Source of the DNA: an uncultured Bacteroidales bacterium
GTDB taxonomy: Bacteria; Bacteroidota; Bacteroidia; Bacteroidales; UBA3824
Direction: 5' to 3'
DNA: 62,451 bases
Assembly (NCBI GenBank): GCA_905234655.1
Contig: CAJOJG010000012.1
Location: 1-62,451, forward strand
The stretch's first letter is position 1. Every line of letters begins with the position of its first letter. This document shows, piece by piece, positions 1 to 8,656 of this stretch. The notes under the pieces are model-generated. The model searched no databases. It worked only from the letters and a program-made list of their open reading frames with translations, and was not told the origin of the DNA. A program made the translations under genes and the position numbers.

Positions 1-1
1 T

Positions 2-313
2 ATTTTTGCAAGCATTTTTGACGGCGGGGTTGAAGAGGGTATTTGTATTGTTTGGAAAAACAAAAACCAATACGAGTTCAATTTCTTTATCCTCGAATTG
101 TACAATACAACATATCAAATGCTTGACGAGACTATAAAAAGCAATATTCCCAAAGTATTCCGTTACCGCAACAATGTCCCGTTGAAACTCAATAATACTA
201 ACAACGAAGATTCTGATACGCAACGTGTTGCAAAGCGCAATGCCATAAAAAAGATTATCAAAAAATGTCGAAAAATTGTCGAAAAGGTTTCAAAGATTAG
301 ACGGAATGCATGA
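2..313 (+). CDS. Hypothetical protein, 5' end cut off by the window
   Basis: The reading frame is open from the first bases of the window to a stop at 313, so only the last 103 or so codons are present and the start lies upstream. A TTG at 98 could be taken as a start, but the frame before it (…DGGVEEGICIVWKN…) reads like protein, so this is more likely a truncated view of a longer gene. The last 30 residues are very rich in lysine, arginine and isoleucine. I do not recognise the family. It belongs to the AT-rich block at 1-2.2 kb and is followed 57 bases later by another gene on the same strand. Confidence 0.55.
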   Translation: MFASIFDGGVEEGICIVWKNKNQYEFNFFILELYNTTYQMLDETIKSNIPKVFRYRNNVPLKLNNTNNEDSDTQRVAKRNAIKKIIKKCRKIVEKVSKIRRNA

Positions 314-370
314 TTGTATCTATTTTTGCAGCGACAAATAAAAGTTCAAAAAACAAAAAAATGCTAAAAT

Positions 371-1123
371 ATGAAAGACAATAAAGAAGATATAAAAGGC
401 TACATCATAGCAATCATTGTCGGCGCATTGTTGGCGGTGATAATCAAACTAGACGAGGATAATGTAAAAACAATCTACGAAGGCGGCAGATTTGTTTCTG
501 ATTTCACAGAGTTTGACGTGAATAGTGAAAATTTCATAAAACATTACAACATAGGCGTATTGGGCTCTGACAATGCTCTGTCGAAACAAATATCCGATGA
601 CGTAAAAAAACTATTTTATGACAAAAGTCTGCCCAAAGACAGCATTCTTTCATACAACGAAGATTCTTCTATATCAAAAGATTTGCACATTAATTACGCT
701 TTTCAAAAGGAATACTACACTAAATTAATTGTACCTTATTTGTGCAAATATTTAGATAGTAATCACAATCTCAAAAATATTGCAAATTATGCAAAATGCT
801 ATAATTTCAGCAATAAATTTGACATTGCTACGTATAGTTTTTATGGACTGATGGGTGCAACGCAGCATGTTGATTTCGATTTTGATGTTTACAAAAGAAT
901 TGACGGCAAATACCATCTGGTTGACTTAAAAATCACCATCCAAGATTGGTATGGAGCAGACAAAGACGATATTTTATCAAAAAGAGAAGGCTTTTCGATA
1001 AATAAAATTGAAAAAGCGAACATTTCGTGCTTAAACGCATTCTTTTGGCTGCAACATCATTTCGGTTGTTCGCCTTTCAAAACAGAAATCACTTTTCACG
1101 ACTATTTGCTTATATCAAAATAA
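371..1123 (+). CDS. Membrane-anchored protein with a DUF3289-like (toxin-type) C-terminal half
   Basis: This protein has 250 residues with one predicted membrane helix at about 12-26 (YIIAIIVGALLAVII) after a short charged N-terminus. The C-terminal half (about 155-250) has the pattern 'GATQHVDFDF … Y … I.DWYGADKDDI … FFWLQHHFGCSPFKTEITF'. That layout resembles DUF3289-type domains found at the ends of polymorphic toxins (G-x-x-Q, then I-x-D-x-[FY]-G-x-D-x-x-D-[IL], then W-x-L-Q near a PF motif). The assignment is pattern recognition only. The downstream gene starts 5 bases after the stop and encodes a membrane protein, the arrangement of an effector with its partner. AT-rich base composition sets the pair apart from the genes to the right and suggests transfer. 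Confidence 0.6.
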   Translation: MKDNKEDIKGYIIAIIVGALLAVIIKLDEDNVKTIYEGGRFVSDFTEFDVNSENFIKHYNIGVLGSDNALSKQISDDVKKLFYDKSLPKDSILSYNEDSSISKDLHINYAFQKEYYTKLIVPYLCKYLDSNHNLKNIANYAKCYNFSNKFDIATYSFYGLMGATQHVDFDFDVYKRIDGKYHLVDLKITIQDWYGADKDDILSKREGFSINKIEKANISCLNAFFWLQHHFGCSPFKTEITFHDYLLISK

Positions 1124-1128
1124 CGGCT

Positions 1129-2181
1129 ATGGAGTTCATTTGCAGTTTATATGACTTGGGGTATGTTTCGGCAGTATTGGCGAGTGTCAATCTTGTAATT
1201 CTGACGGCTTTGAAGAAAGACCGAAAGTTTTCTTTCATAATTTTTGGTTTGTATGTGGCGTTGATTTGCATGTTGCCGCTTTTGCCTGCAAGTGAAAATT
1301 ATCTTACGTCAATCATCTGCTCGCCAAAATCACCGTCAGAAAAATTCTTGACGTTAGGCATTTGGGCATTGACGGCTGTTACATTGTTTACAATGCAGAA
1401 AAAAATTAAGTCAATTGTTGTAATAATCTTGACGGTGTTATGGGCGTTTGCAGATTTTCTATTGTTCGAGCTACTGATAGATGTGGTTGGAATAATAGTA
1501 TTCATCGATATTATCAAGACGGCTAAAAACAAATTTTCGACCGAAATTGCTGCAATTATTGTTGTAATGTATCTTTTTATTTTGATTACGATTCCTTTAA
1601 TAATGAGTTCGGTTTCTTGGAAAGGCATATTTGCGGATTATAGGGAACAAAACATCACCCAAATCTATCACTATTCCAACCGTGGAATAGACAGCACCGA
1701 GTTGGCATTTTACGTTATGAACAATATCGTAGACACTGAGGAAAGGTTGTGCAGTGTTGTTGATATAGTTGTAAATAATGACAATGGAACATTTGAATTT
1801 TTGGAAGATTCTGTTGCGGCGTTCACGTTCTATCGTTCGTCGTTGCAAGAACCAGCGCTTTTCGACAATACAACTTTTTCGTACAATACAGATGTCGGCT
1901 CAATAATTATCAACCGCAAGGACAATCATTTTTATATGCCAATTGAATACAAAACGACGAAACAATTTGATTTCCAATTATATTCTCAATCGGACACGAC
2001 CCTTACCTTTTACGGCGGGTTCAGCGAGCCAAACTTCGCCGTTTTGTGCTGTTTTCAAAAATACTTGGAATCCTGCGGCTATAATTACATTGGGAAAACG
2101 ATATTTTTGTTAGACAGTTCCCATAACACAGCCCTAAATATGCTTTACCATGACAAGGATATGTATGATATATGGTTGTAA
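1129..2181 (+). CDS. Hypothetical multi-pass membrane protein
   Basis: The ATG at 1129, five bases after the preceding stop, is preferred; the same frame is open further upstream but would overlap the previous gene by almost 100 bases. The protein has 350 residues. The N-terminal 165 or so carry about five or six hydrophobic helices (for example around residues 10-25, 30-50, 75-90, 95-115, 120-135 and 140-160). The remaining 185 residues are polar, with a pattern of alternating hydrophobic residues suggestive of a beta-rich domain on the outer face. I do not recognise the family. Position and near-coupling to the preceding toxin-like gene make an immunity or partner role possible; this is inference from context only. 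Confidence 0.6.
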   Translation: MEFICSLYDLGYVSAVLASVNLVILTALKKDRKFSFIIFGLYVALICMLPLLPASENYLTSIICSPKSPSEKFLTLGIWALTAVTLFTMQKKIKSIVVIILTVLWAFADFLLFELLIDVVGIIVFIDIIKTAKNKFSTEIAAIIVVMYLFILITIPLIMSSVSWKGIFADYREQNITQIYHYSNRGIDSTELAFYVMNNIVDTEERLCSVVDIVVNNDNGTFEFLEDSVAAFTFYRSSLQEPALFDNTTFSYNTDVGSIIINRKDNHFYMPIEYKTTKQFDFQLYSQSDTTLTFYGGFSEPNFAVLCCFQKYLESCGYNYIGKTIFLLDSSHNTALNMLYHDKDMYDIWL

Positions 2182-2191
2182 CAATTATTCA

Positions 2192-3772
2192 TTATTTCCC
2201 GCACTCAATCACCGCCTCGTAAATCCTCTTGCCGTTGTAATCAATCCATTCGGGCTTCTCTTGGACGGTCTTTTCTTTTAGGAATGAGAACGTTATGAGG
2301 TAGCCTTCCGAATGGTTGCGAAGTTCGAGGTATTTGGATAGTTGTTCACGACCCGAAATCTCGTACTTTTCGCCGCGCCAAAGTTTGAGTTCGATGATGT
2401 ATTCCTTGCTGTTGTAGTTGACAATCAAGTCCACGCGCCCGCCGCTCTGGGTCTGTGGCTCAAAGTAACAAAAGCCCGTGCCGTTGATGATTGGCTTGAT
2501 GAAGCACAAGAACAGCAACCGTCCGTGATATTCCAAAAAATCTTGGTCGCGGTCTTTGTACCTGTCCGTCATAATGTCCCTGAAACGGTCGATTACCATC
2601 ACCATATTGAGATTACCGTCCTGAATGTACTCATACGGGGATTCCTGACGAACCATGATATTTTTGCGCCGGTATTCGTTGACAAAATACACGTGCATGG
2701 CATCTTCGAATATCAAATTGTGGACTACAAGATTCCTGTACTCGCCCTTTTTGACGTATGAAAACATCAATGCCATTTTAACAACCGGGTCTACTAAAGA
2801 AAACATATAAGACGCACCGTTTATTGTGATGTCATACAACAAGTTATGCAGGTCGTTGTAAAGTTGGAAGTATTTGGACATGTCGTCCAAAAGCACAAAA
2901 TTTTCGTCCTCGACAATGTTTTTGACGGCTTTCAAAACGTTGTCCGTAGTCCAAACCTTGTCGAGCTTTTCGTCGATTTCCTTGCAGACACGGCTCACCA
3001 AGACGGGATAGCCGGACGTGTATTTGTAGATTTCTTCGGAAATTTCCTTGATGTCGAAGCCGATGTGGTTTTCGTTTTCGTAATCGACAAGCATTGTGCT
3101 GATTTCCTGAGGGTTGAAGGTCATGTCGAGGTCATAGTCGGCTGCCACGTTCCATGGCGAATTGAATTGGTGTTCGTCTTCGGGAAGGATTTTTAATTTC
3201 AGGTTTTTGACATCGTAAACGCCGGCGAGGATTACCGACCAAAAAGTGTAGTCGTAGTCTTTGAATTTTTCGCGGAAGATGTACATATTGCGCAACATTC
3301 CGAGGAAACGCACAAAGACCTCGTTGTTGCTCGCCTTGTCAACCTCGTCAATGGTCAGAACAATTTTTTTGCCGGTGCTTTTGCAAAATTCGGTGATTTT
3401 GTTGGACAAAACGTCAAAATCAAGGTCAGGAATCTGTTTTACATTTTCCCAAAACTCGATGATACTTTTGTCATCCACTTTATTACAAGCGTTGATTACT
3501 TTTTTACAAAAATACTTGCAAAAATTTGTTGTAGTTGCCCAGTCGTCGGCCGAATACATCTCAAAACTTGCCGGTATCACCAAATACCTGTCGCTCAAAT
3601 TGTGCAAAATCCAATTGAGCGACGTGCTTTTCCCGAACTGCCGCGCACGTGTGATTGTGAAATACTTCCTCTTGTCGATAAGCCGCTCAAAGACTTGCAT
3701 CTTCTTTGTCGTATCGACCATATAGTGCAACTCGGGGTCGCAGGTAACTTCCGTGTTGAATTCTTTTGACAT
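2192..3772 (-). CDS. AAA-ATPase with C-terminal PD-(D/E)XK nuclease fold
   Basis: The ATG at 3772 gives 526 residues; an upstream in-frame extension is a low-complexity run and was left out. A P-loop variant, ARQFGKST, lies at about 43-50 and a Walker B, IVLTIDEVDK, at about 137-146. The C-terminal third has a nuclease-fold core: D448 in GGRVDLIV and E461-x-K463 in IIELKLW. This is the layout of the large Bacteroidales family of AAA-like ATPases with PD-(D/E)XK tails, whose biological role is not settled. It is the only intact full-length copy in the window; broken relatives lie at 25.4 kb and 32.8-35.8 kb. It converges on the membrane protein to its left with a 10-base gap. The central section (SVILAGVYDVKNLKL) is also found in the relic at 25.4 kb, so the two are paralogues. 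Confidence 0.85.
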   Translation of the reverse strand: MSKEFNTEVTCDPELHYMVDTTKKMQVFERLIDKRKYFTITRARQFGKSTSLNWILHNLSDRYLVIPASFEMYSADDWATTTNFCKYFCKKVINACNKVDDKSIIEFWENVKQIPDLDFDVLSNKITEFCKSTGKKIVLTIDEVDKASNNEVFVRFLGMLRNMYIFREKFKDYDYTFWSVILAGVYDVKNLKLKILPEDEHQFNSPWNVAADYDLDMTFNPQEISTMLVDYENENHIGFDIKEISEEIYKYTSGYPVLVSRVCKEIDEKLDKVWTTDNVLKAVKNIVEDENFVLLDDMSKYFQLYNDLHNLLYDITINGASYMFSLVDPVVKMALMFSYVKKGEYRNLVVHNLIFEDAMHVYFVNEYRRKNIMVRQESPYEYIQDGNLNMVMVIDRFRDIMTDRYKDRDQDFLEYHGRLLFLCFIKPIINGTGFCYFEPQTQSGGRVDLIVNYNSKEYIIELKLWRGEKYEISGREQLSKYLELRNHSEGYLITFSFLKEKTVQEKPEWIDYNGKRIYEAVIECGK

Positions 3773-3825
3773 AACTGAAAAGGGGTTTGATTCCGATTGC
3801 AAAAATAGAAAAAAAAACATAACCG

Positions 3826-3865
3826 CAAAAACAAGGCCGCCAAAAACTTTGCTTGGTAGCCTTGT
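3826..3865 (-). terminator. Intrinsic terminator after rmuC
   Basis: On the minus strand the seven bases ACAAGGC (3865-3859) pair with GCCTTGT (3837-3831) and are followed by five T residues. The hairpin starts a few bases after the rmuC stop codon, where a terminator is expected, and lies before the start of the ATPase gene. Confidence 0.6.
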
Positions 3866-3867
3866 CT

Positions 3868-5034
3868 TTATTCCAACTTCCCCAAAAACGGCGAATCTTC
3901 CACGTCCCTGAGCCGACGCTCGATGGCGCGGGTACGGACGCCGGCTGAATCGATTACGTTGGCGGCTTCGGTGAGTTTTTTGCGGGTCTTGTCGAGGATG
4001 TCGCCAAAGGACGAAAACTCGGTCTTGACTTGCGAGAGTAGTTTCCAGACTTCGCTACTGCGTTTTTCTATCGCCAGCGTCCTGAATCCCATCTGAAGGC
4101 TACTGAGGAACGCCGCAAGGTTTGCCGGGCCGGTAACGGTGATTTTAAAGTCGCGCCTCAGCGTCTCAAACAGGCCAGTGCGCCTTAAAATTTCCGCATA
4201 AAGGCCTTCCGTCGGCACGAACATTATCGCAAAGTCGGTGGTCATTGGCGGGATGATGTATTTGCTGTGGATTTCGGCGGCGCAACGCTTGACTGAAGAT
4301 TCAAAACGCGATGCTTCCTTTTCGACTTCGCCGCCGGTGTCGTATGCGTCCAAGAGCCGCTGGTAGTCCTCGATGGGGAATTTGCTGTCGATTGGCAACA
4401 GCACGGGATGCCCGTCGGGGTCTGAGCCAGGCAGTTTGACGGCAAATTCCACGCGGCGTTGGCTGTCGGGCTCTACGCAGGCGTTGACGACGTATTGCTC
4501 GGGGCTGAGGATTTGTTCGAGGATGCTGCCGAGTTCCACTTCGCCCATGTTGCCGCGCGTCTTGACGTTGGAGAGTACGCGCTTCAGGTCGCCGACGCCC
4601 TCGGCAAGCCCGTGCATTTCGCCGAGGCCTTTGGAAACTTGTTCGAGGCGGTCGCTGATGAGTTTGAACGACTGGTTGAAGCGGGTTTCGAGGGTCTCTT
4701 TTAGTTTGTCATCGACTATTTGCTTGATTTCGTCGAGTTTAGACTTGTTTTCTTCACGGATTAGTTGGAGTTGGATTTTTTGGGACTGGGCGAGCGCATC
4801 GACGTTCCTGCCGATTTGCTCGGCCATCATGCGGAATTGTTCGCTCGATTCGAGCCGCGCCTGCGATTCGGCTGTAGAGCGGTCGCGCCGCGCGGTGTTG
4901 AACTCTTCGCGCATCACGTTTTCCAAGCGGTCGATGTCGCTGCGAAGTTCGTCGATGTTGTGCCGCGTCGTTACTGTGTTAATTATCAGCACAATGACGG
5001 CGAGGATTGTCAGGATTAGGATTGCGGTCTGCAT
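3868..5034 (-). CDS. rmuC: RmuC family protein (DNA recombination regulator)
   Basis: The ATG at 5034 gives 388 residues; the frame is open upstream but has no hydrophobic start there. The first 22 residues (MQTAILILTILAVIVLIINTV) form a membrane anchor, followed by a long coiled coil at about 25-165 with many E, R, K and Q residues. The conserved RmuC core follows: 'NVKTRGNMGEVELGSILEQIL', 'IDSKFPIEDYQRLLDA', 'IMFVPTEGLYAEI', 'TVTGPANLAAFLSSLQMGF'. In E. coli RmuC limits inversion at short inverted repeats and its core resembles a restriction-endonuclease fold. The gene is divergent from a small lipoprotein and ribF and has its own terminator. Confidence 0.93.
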   Translation of the reverse strand: MQTAILILTILAVIVLIINTVTTRHNIDELRSDIDRLENVMREEFNTARRDRSTAESQARLESSEQFRMMAEQIGRNVDALAQSQKIQLQLIREENKSKLDEIKQIVDDKLKETLETRFNQSFKLISDRLEQVSKGLGEMHGLAEGVGDLKRVLSNVKTRGNMGEVELGSILEQILSPEQYVVNACVEPDSQRRVEFAVKLPGSDPDGHPVLLPIDSKFPIEDYQRLLDAYDTGGEVEKEASRFESSVKRCAAEIHSKYIIPPMTTDFAIMFVPTEGLYAEILRRTGLFETLRRDFKITVTGPANLAAFLSSLQMGFRTLAIEKRSSEVWKLLSQVKTEFSSFGDILDKTRKKLTEAANVIDSAGVRTRAIERRLRDVEDSPFLGKLE

Positions 5035-5178
5035 TTTTGTAGTGTACGTTTCGATTGTTGATGTGGCAAAATTATTAATTTTCGGGTGAAAATATCGCGG
5101 TCGCATACGATTTTTGCTGATTTTCTCAATATTTTTTTGCAACTTTGCCGCGTGAAACGTTTTACAATATCGACAGTT

Positions 5179-5304
5179 ATGAAGAAAATGCTTTTTATAA
5201 TCTTGACGCTTGCGGTGGTGGGCATCGCCGCTGCGGGATGTAACCGTCATACTTACAGGACGATACCATGTCCGCATTTTGGTTGTGCTGTTTCCGTAAA
5301 GTGA
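5179..5304 (+). CDS. Small lipoprotein (41 residues)
   Basis: ATG at 5179 gives a 41-residue peptide with a classic lipoprotein signal: MKKMLFIILTLAVVGIAAAGC, with the lipobox AAGC and the acylated Cys at 21, leaving only about 20 mature residues. A GTG at 5152 would add nine residues (MKRFTISTV) and cannot be excluded. A Bacteroidetes-type -7 element with one mismatch (CAACTTTG, 5140-5147) lies just upstream. The stop is one base before the ribF ATG, so the two are co-transcribed. Function unknown. Confidence 0.55.
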   Translation: MKKMLFIILTLAVVGIAAAGCNRHTYRTIPCPHFGCAVSVK

Positions 5305-5305
5305 T

Positions 5306-6256
5306 ATGGAAATCATCGAGGGAATAGACCGCTACAATAATGCTATGGGCGGCACGTGCGTTACCGTCGGGACATTTGACGGACTGCATGTCGGACACCG
5401 CAAAATCATGGACGTGCTTGTCAGACAGGCGCGTGAGGAGGGGTTGCGCAGTGTCGTGGTAACATTCGACCCGCATCCAAGGCAGGTGCTTTCTCCAGAT
5501 TCAAAGTTGAAGTTTGTACTCACACGTCGCGAAAAGGAGGAGATGTTCGCCGCCTTGGGCATAGACGTGCTTGTTATCCATCCTTTCAGCCGTGCATTTG
5601 CCGCGCTTTCTGCCAAGGAGTTCCTCTCCGGCGTGTTGAAAGATAGGCTGATGATGCGCCGCCTTGTCAAGGGTTTCAATAACCATTTTGGCTGTGACCG
5701 GCTCTCGGACCTTGGCGAGATTCAGCGACTTGGCGAGGAGTGTGGTTTTTCGGTCACACAGGTGGGCGCGGAATGTCGCGGCGGCGTGTCGGCATCTTCA
5801 ACGCTTGTGCGCCGTTTGATAGGCGATGGGAGCATGGAGGACGCGGCGGCGATATTGGGCTATGACTACTTCTTCGAGGGCGAGGTCGTGCATGGGCGCA
5901 TGATTGGCAGGACGATAGGTTTCCCTACCGCCAATATCAACATCGGCGACGATTCCAAGATACTGCCGCGAACAGGGGCATACGTGGCTGCTGTGAAGGT
6001 TGACAATGACGTAAAGCCCTGGCCCACAATCCTCAACGTCGGCAGCAATCCCACGGTCAACAATGTGGATGACCGTGTGTTCCTCGAAGCGCACCTCATA
6101 GGATTTGACGGCGACCTGTATGGCCGTCGGGTGCGTGTCAGCGTCTTGCACCGTCTCAGGGACGAGGTCAAGTTCGGGACGCTGAGCCAGTTGAAAAGGC
6201 AGCTCCAGCATGATACTGAAGCTGCGCAAAGTTTCATCTGCCAATACGCCTCATGA
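5306..6256 (+). CDS. ribF: Bifunctional riboflavin kinase / FAD synthetase
   Basis: 316 residues, normal length for RibF. The N-terminal half is a nucleotidyltransferase (FAD synthetase) domain with the HxGH motif in GTFDGLHVGH (about 22-31) and a later SSTLVRRLI. The C-terminal half is the riboflavin kinase (flavokinase) domain, recognisable by GRTIGFPTANI at about 202-212 and the NVGSNPTV and FEAHL-like strands. It converts riboflavin to FMN and FMN to FAD in the cytoplasm. The electron-transfer flavoprotein and acyl-CoA dehydrogenase at the other end of the window need its product. The gene follows a tiny lipoprotein by one base, and its last 23 bases overlap the 3' end of a convergent lipoprotein gene. 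Confidence 0.96.
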   Translation: MEIIEGIDRYNNAMGGTCVTVGTFDGLHVGHRKIMDVLVRQAREEGLRSVVVTFDPHPRQVLSPDSKLKFVLTRREKEEMFAALGIDVLVIHPFSRAFAALSAKEFLSGVLKDRLMMRRLVKGFNNHFGCDRLSDLGEIQRLGEECGFSVTQVGAECRGGVSASSTLVRRLIGDGSMEDAAAILGYDYFFEGEVVHGRMIGRTIGFPTANINIGDDSKILPRTGAYVAAVKVDNDVKPWPTILNVGSNPTVNNVDDRVFLEAHLIGFDGDLYGRRVRVSVLHRLRDEVKFGTLSQLKRQLQHDTEAAQSFICQYAS

Positions 6257-6722
6257 TTGACGATGCGTAAGCTCGTGTGCTGATTTCGTTGCCGTTGCGG
6301 AATAGTTTGTAAGGTTCGCCGTCCTTAAAATATGCGGTTTCTAAATACGACGAATCCACATCGAAGATGATGTTGCTGCTGACGAAAATAGGTTTGGAGT
6401 CCTGAAAATAGATGTCGGTGGTGGTAATGTTGGAAGAATCTGCCATCACCGAAATCTTTACAGTGTCATTGTCCTTGACGAACACTACCTTCTGTTTGCC
6501 GTCTACCTGCTGCTTTGTAATCGAAGCCTCCTCGATATTCTCACGGATGTCGCTGACATACTCGTCGATGTCGCTGATGAGCGATACTTCCGTAAACTGA
6601 ACGGGAGTGTCGCTCGCCGTCGCATCGTCATTAGATCCGTTTGGGTAGTCTTTGGAGGATAGCAGGCATGAGGTAAGCATCATCATCTGCACCGTTGCAA
6701 TAAAGATAATATTCTTCATCAT
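6234..6722 (-). CDS. Hypothetical lipoprotein
   Basis: 162 residues. The N-terminus MMKNIIFIATVQMMMLTSC ends in a lipobox LTSC with Cys19; a second ATG one codon in is an equally good start. The mature part begins with a serine/asparagine/aspartate-rich stretch and continues as a small, probably beta-rich domain. The pattern 'VVFVKDNDTVKISVMAD … IYFQDSKPIFVSSNIIF … TAYFKDGEPYKLFRNG' looks like antiparallel strands and is typical of small Bacteroidales lipoproteins with no known role. Its last 23 bases overlap the end of the convergent ribF gene. A long inverted repeat lies between its start and fabG. Confidence 0.7.
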   Translation of the reverse strand: MMKNIIFIATVQMMMLTSCLLSSKDYPNGSNDDATASDTPVQFTEVSLISDIDEYVSDIRENIEEASITKQQVDGKQKVVFVKDNDTVKISVMADSSNITTTDIYFQDSKPIFVSSNIIFDVDSSYLETAYFKDGEPYKLFRNGNEISTRAYASSIMRRIGR

Positions 6723-6766
6723 GTCTTCATTTTTTGGGGTGGTTGGTTAACTATCGTGTAAAAACG

Positions 6767-6830
6767 CACGCACCTGCAACGCTCTGTTTCAGGGAAAAGT
6801 AGTCAGGTTTTATGGAGTTGCAGGTGCGTG
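6767..6830. repeat. 14-bp perfect inverted repeat between fabG and a lipoprotein gene
   Basis: CACGCACCTGCAAC (6767-6780) is repeated as its exact reverse complement at 6817-6830, with a 36-base loop. It lies downstream of fabG and upstream of the lipoprotein gene (both on the minus strand). It could act as a terminator-like hairpin for fabG, although no long T run follows, or as a regulator site. Confidence 0.6.
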
Positions 6831-6886
6831 GTTTCGCGTGAGAGGGTGGGGGAGTGTTGCTTTTTAGTAATTGGACATAGTTGGAT

Positions 6887-7615
6887 TTATGCCTTAAGTC
6901 CGCCGGTAATCGCTATGGTCTCGCCGGTGATGTACGCGGCCTTGTCGGAGGCGAGGAATGCGGCGAGTTCTGCCACTTCTTCAGCTTCGCCAAAGCGTCC
7001 GAGGGAGATTCCTTTCTTAAGTTCTTCCTCGTTAAGTCCGCTCGTCATGTCGGTTTTTATGAATCCTGGCGCGATGGCGTTGACTGTGATGTTCTTGCCG
7101 CCGACTTCTTTCGACAGGGCTTTTGTGGCGGCTATTATTGCGCCCTTTGCAGCCGAGTAGTTGCACTGTCCTGGCAGGCCGATGAGGCCGGAGACTGATG
7201 CCATGTTGATGATGCGGCCGTGCTTTTTGCGAATCATCTTTTTGATGACAGTCCTTGTGACGTTATAAAAGCCGTCGAGCGAAGTGCTGATGACTTTGTG
7301 CCACGCTTCGGGCTCCATCATCGGCAGGAGCGAGTCGGCTGTCACACCGGCGTTGTTGACGAGTACGTCGATGTATGCGTCCTTATTGTCGTTCTGCCAT
7401 TTTTCGATGGCTGCCTGGGTCTCTTCGAGGTCGGCGACGTTGAATTTGATGAGTTCGCCTTCTGTGCCAGCCTCCTTGGTCAATGCGAGGGTTTCCTCCG
7501 CCTTGGCCTGGTTGGAGACGTAGTTTATAAGGACGTGGTAGCCTTCCTGGGCGAGCTTGACGCATATAGCGCGTCCGATTCCACGGCTTCCGCCGGTTAC
7601 TAATGCGTATTTCAT
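6887..7615 (-). CDS. fabG: 3-oxoacyl-[acyl-carrier-protein] reductase (FabG-type SDR)
   Basis: 242 residues, classic short-chain dehydrogenase. The NADP-binding motif TGGSRGIG is at 7-14, NNAG at 87-90, and the catalytic triad Ser140, Tyr153 and Lys157 lies in NMAS…YSAAK. The C-terminal part has APGFIKTDMT and 'YITGETIAITGGL', as in FabG. The enzyme reduces 3-oxoacyl-ACP to 3-hydroxyacyl-ACP in fatty acid synthesis. It is preceded by ftsX on the same strand with a 43-base gap and may share its transcript. No acyl carrier protein or other fab gene is adjacent, so a specialised role (for example in an aryl-polyene-like pathway) cannot be ruled out, but sequence motifs fit FabG well. Confidence 0.88.
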   Translation of the reverse strand: MKYALVTGGSRGIGRAICVKLAQEGYHVLINYVSNQAKAEETLALTKEAGTEGELIKFNVADLEETQAAIEKWQNDNKDAYIDVLVNNAGVTADSLLPMMEPEAWHKVISTSLDGFYNVTRTVIKKMIRKKHGRIINMASVSGLIGLPGQCNYSAAKGAIIAATKALSKEVGGKNITVNAIAPGFIKTDMTSGLNEEELKKGISLGRFGEAEEVAELAAFLASDKAAYITGETIAITGGLKA

Positions 7616-7658
7616 TTTGTCTTTGTGCCGTTTTGCTTAAAAAAGTTAAACATTTAAT

Positions 7659-8549
7659 TTAATAGTACAAATCTTCCTCCTTGGCGTTCAAGTATTTCAT
7701 TACGCTGAAGAAAGCTGCCGCCATTGTCACTCCGATGCCTATTGCGAATATAGAGGCGAGCGTTGGCCAGAATGCCGATATGGTGAACACACCGTTGATG
7801 ATTTTTTCGATGAACCTGATTGTCGAGCCAAGTCCAATCACTGCCACTAACGATGCTATCAACCCTTGGACCAAAGCCCTTTTGAGGTAGGGCTTCGAGA
7901 TTTGCCATTTGGTCGCGCCGATAAGTTTTGCCGTGTGGATGTCGAACCTGTCGCCGGACATCTGTAGGCGTATCGAGTTTGCAATGAGTATGATGGTTAT
8001 CATCAGCAGTATCAATGCAAGCAGCAGGACAATGGTGGCGATTTTCGTGATGACCGTGGTCGCGTTACTCCATACGTCCTTTGGGTAGTAGACCTCGTCG
8101 ACGGCCTTGTTGTGTTCCTTGAGGCTCTTCTCGATGGAGATGATGCTGTCGATGTTGGAGTATGGGTCTGTAAGCTTAATTTCGATTTGGGAGTACAATG
8201 GGTTTTTGCCAATGATTTCGAGGAAGTCCTCGCCGAGTTCTTTCTTAAGTTCCTCGGCTGCGGCGTCCTTCGAGATGTATTTGGTCTCCCTCACGAAGTC
8301 TGCTTGGTCTAACTGCTTGCGGAACTTGTCGATTTCCGCCAAGGAGCGCGAGTCGTTGAGCGTAACAGTCATTTTGATGTTGGACCTGAACATGTCGCTC
8401 ACGTGCTGTGTGTTGAACAGCAACATGAAGAAAAGCCCCGCCAAATATAATACTAATATGATGCAGACTGTCGAGGTCACGTATGACGTGAACAGTTTGC
8501 GCCGATAGTACTTGTTGGCCTGTGGCTTTTGTTTTTCTGTTTGTTCCAT
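7659..8549 (-). CDS. ftsX: Cell division protein FtsX
   Basis: 296 residues with the FtsX layout: a short cytoplasmic N-terminus, a first membrane helix at about 21-45 (SYVTSTVCIILVLYLAGLFF), and a periplasmic domain of about 120 residues. The periplasmic part contains 'ISKDAAAEELKKELGEDFLE'. Three more helices follow near 170-195, 220-240 and 262-285. The conserved cytoplasmic segment 'FDIHTAKLIGATKWQISKPYL' between helices 2 and 3 is diagnostic. With the ATPase FtsE (not encoded here) it forms an ABC-like complex that links division to peptidoglycan hydrolases. fabG lies 43 bases downstream. A -7 element TATATTTG is seen on the minus strand at 8601-8594. Confidence 0.92.
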   Translation of the reverse strand: MEQTEKQKPQANKYYRRKLFTSYVTSTVCIILVLYLAGLFFMLLFNTQHVSDMFRSNIKMTVTLNDSRSLAEIDKFRKQLDQADFVRETKYISKDAAAEELKKELGEDFLEIIGKNPLYSQIEIKLTDPYSNIDSIISIEKSLKEHNKAVDEVYYPKDVWSNATTVITKIATIVLLLALILLMITIILIANSIRLQMSGDRFDIHTAKLIGATKWQISKPYLKRALVQGLIASLVAVIGLGSTIRFIEKIINGVFTISAFWPTLASIFAIGIGVTMAAAFFSVMKYLNAKEEDLYY

Positions 8550-8656
8550 TTCTATATTGTGCGATTGATTCTTTGTAGTGTTTTTCCAAACTGCAAATAT
8601 AGTAAATTTATTGTTACGCTGTTGTTTTTTTGTTTACTTTTTGTAAAAAAATGTGT

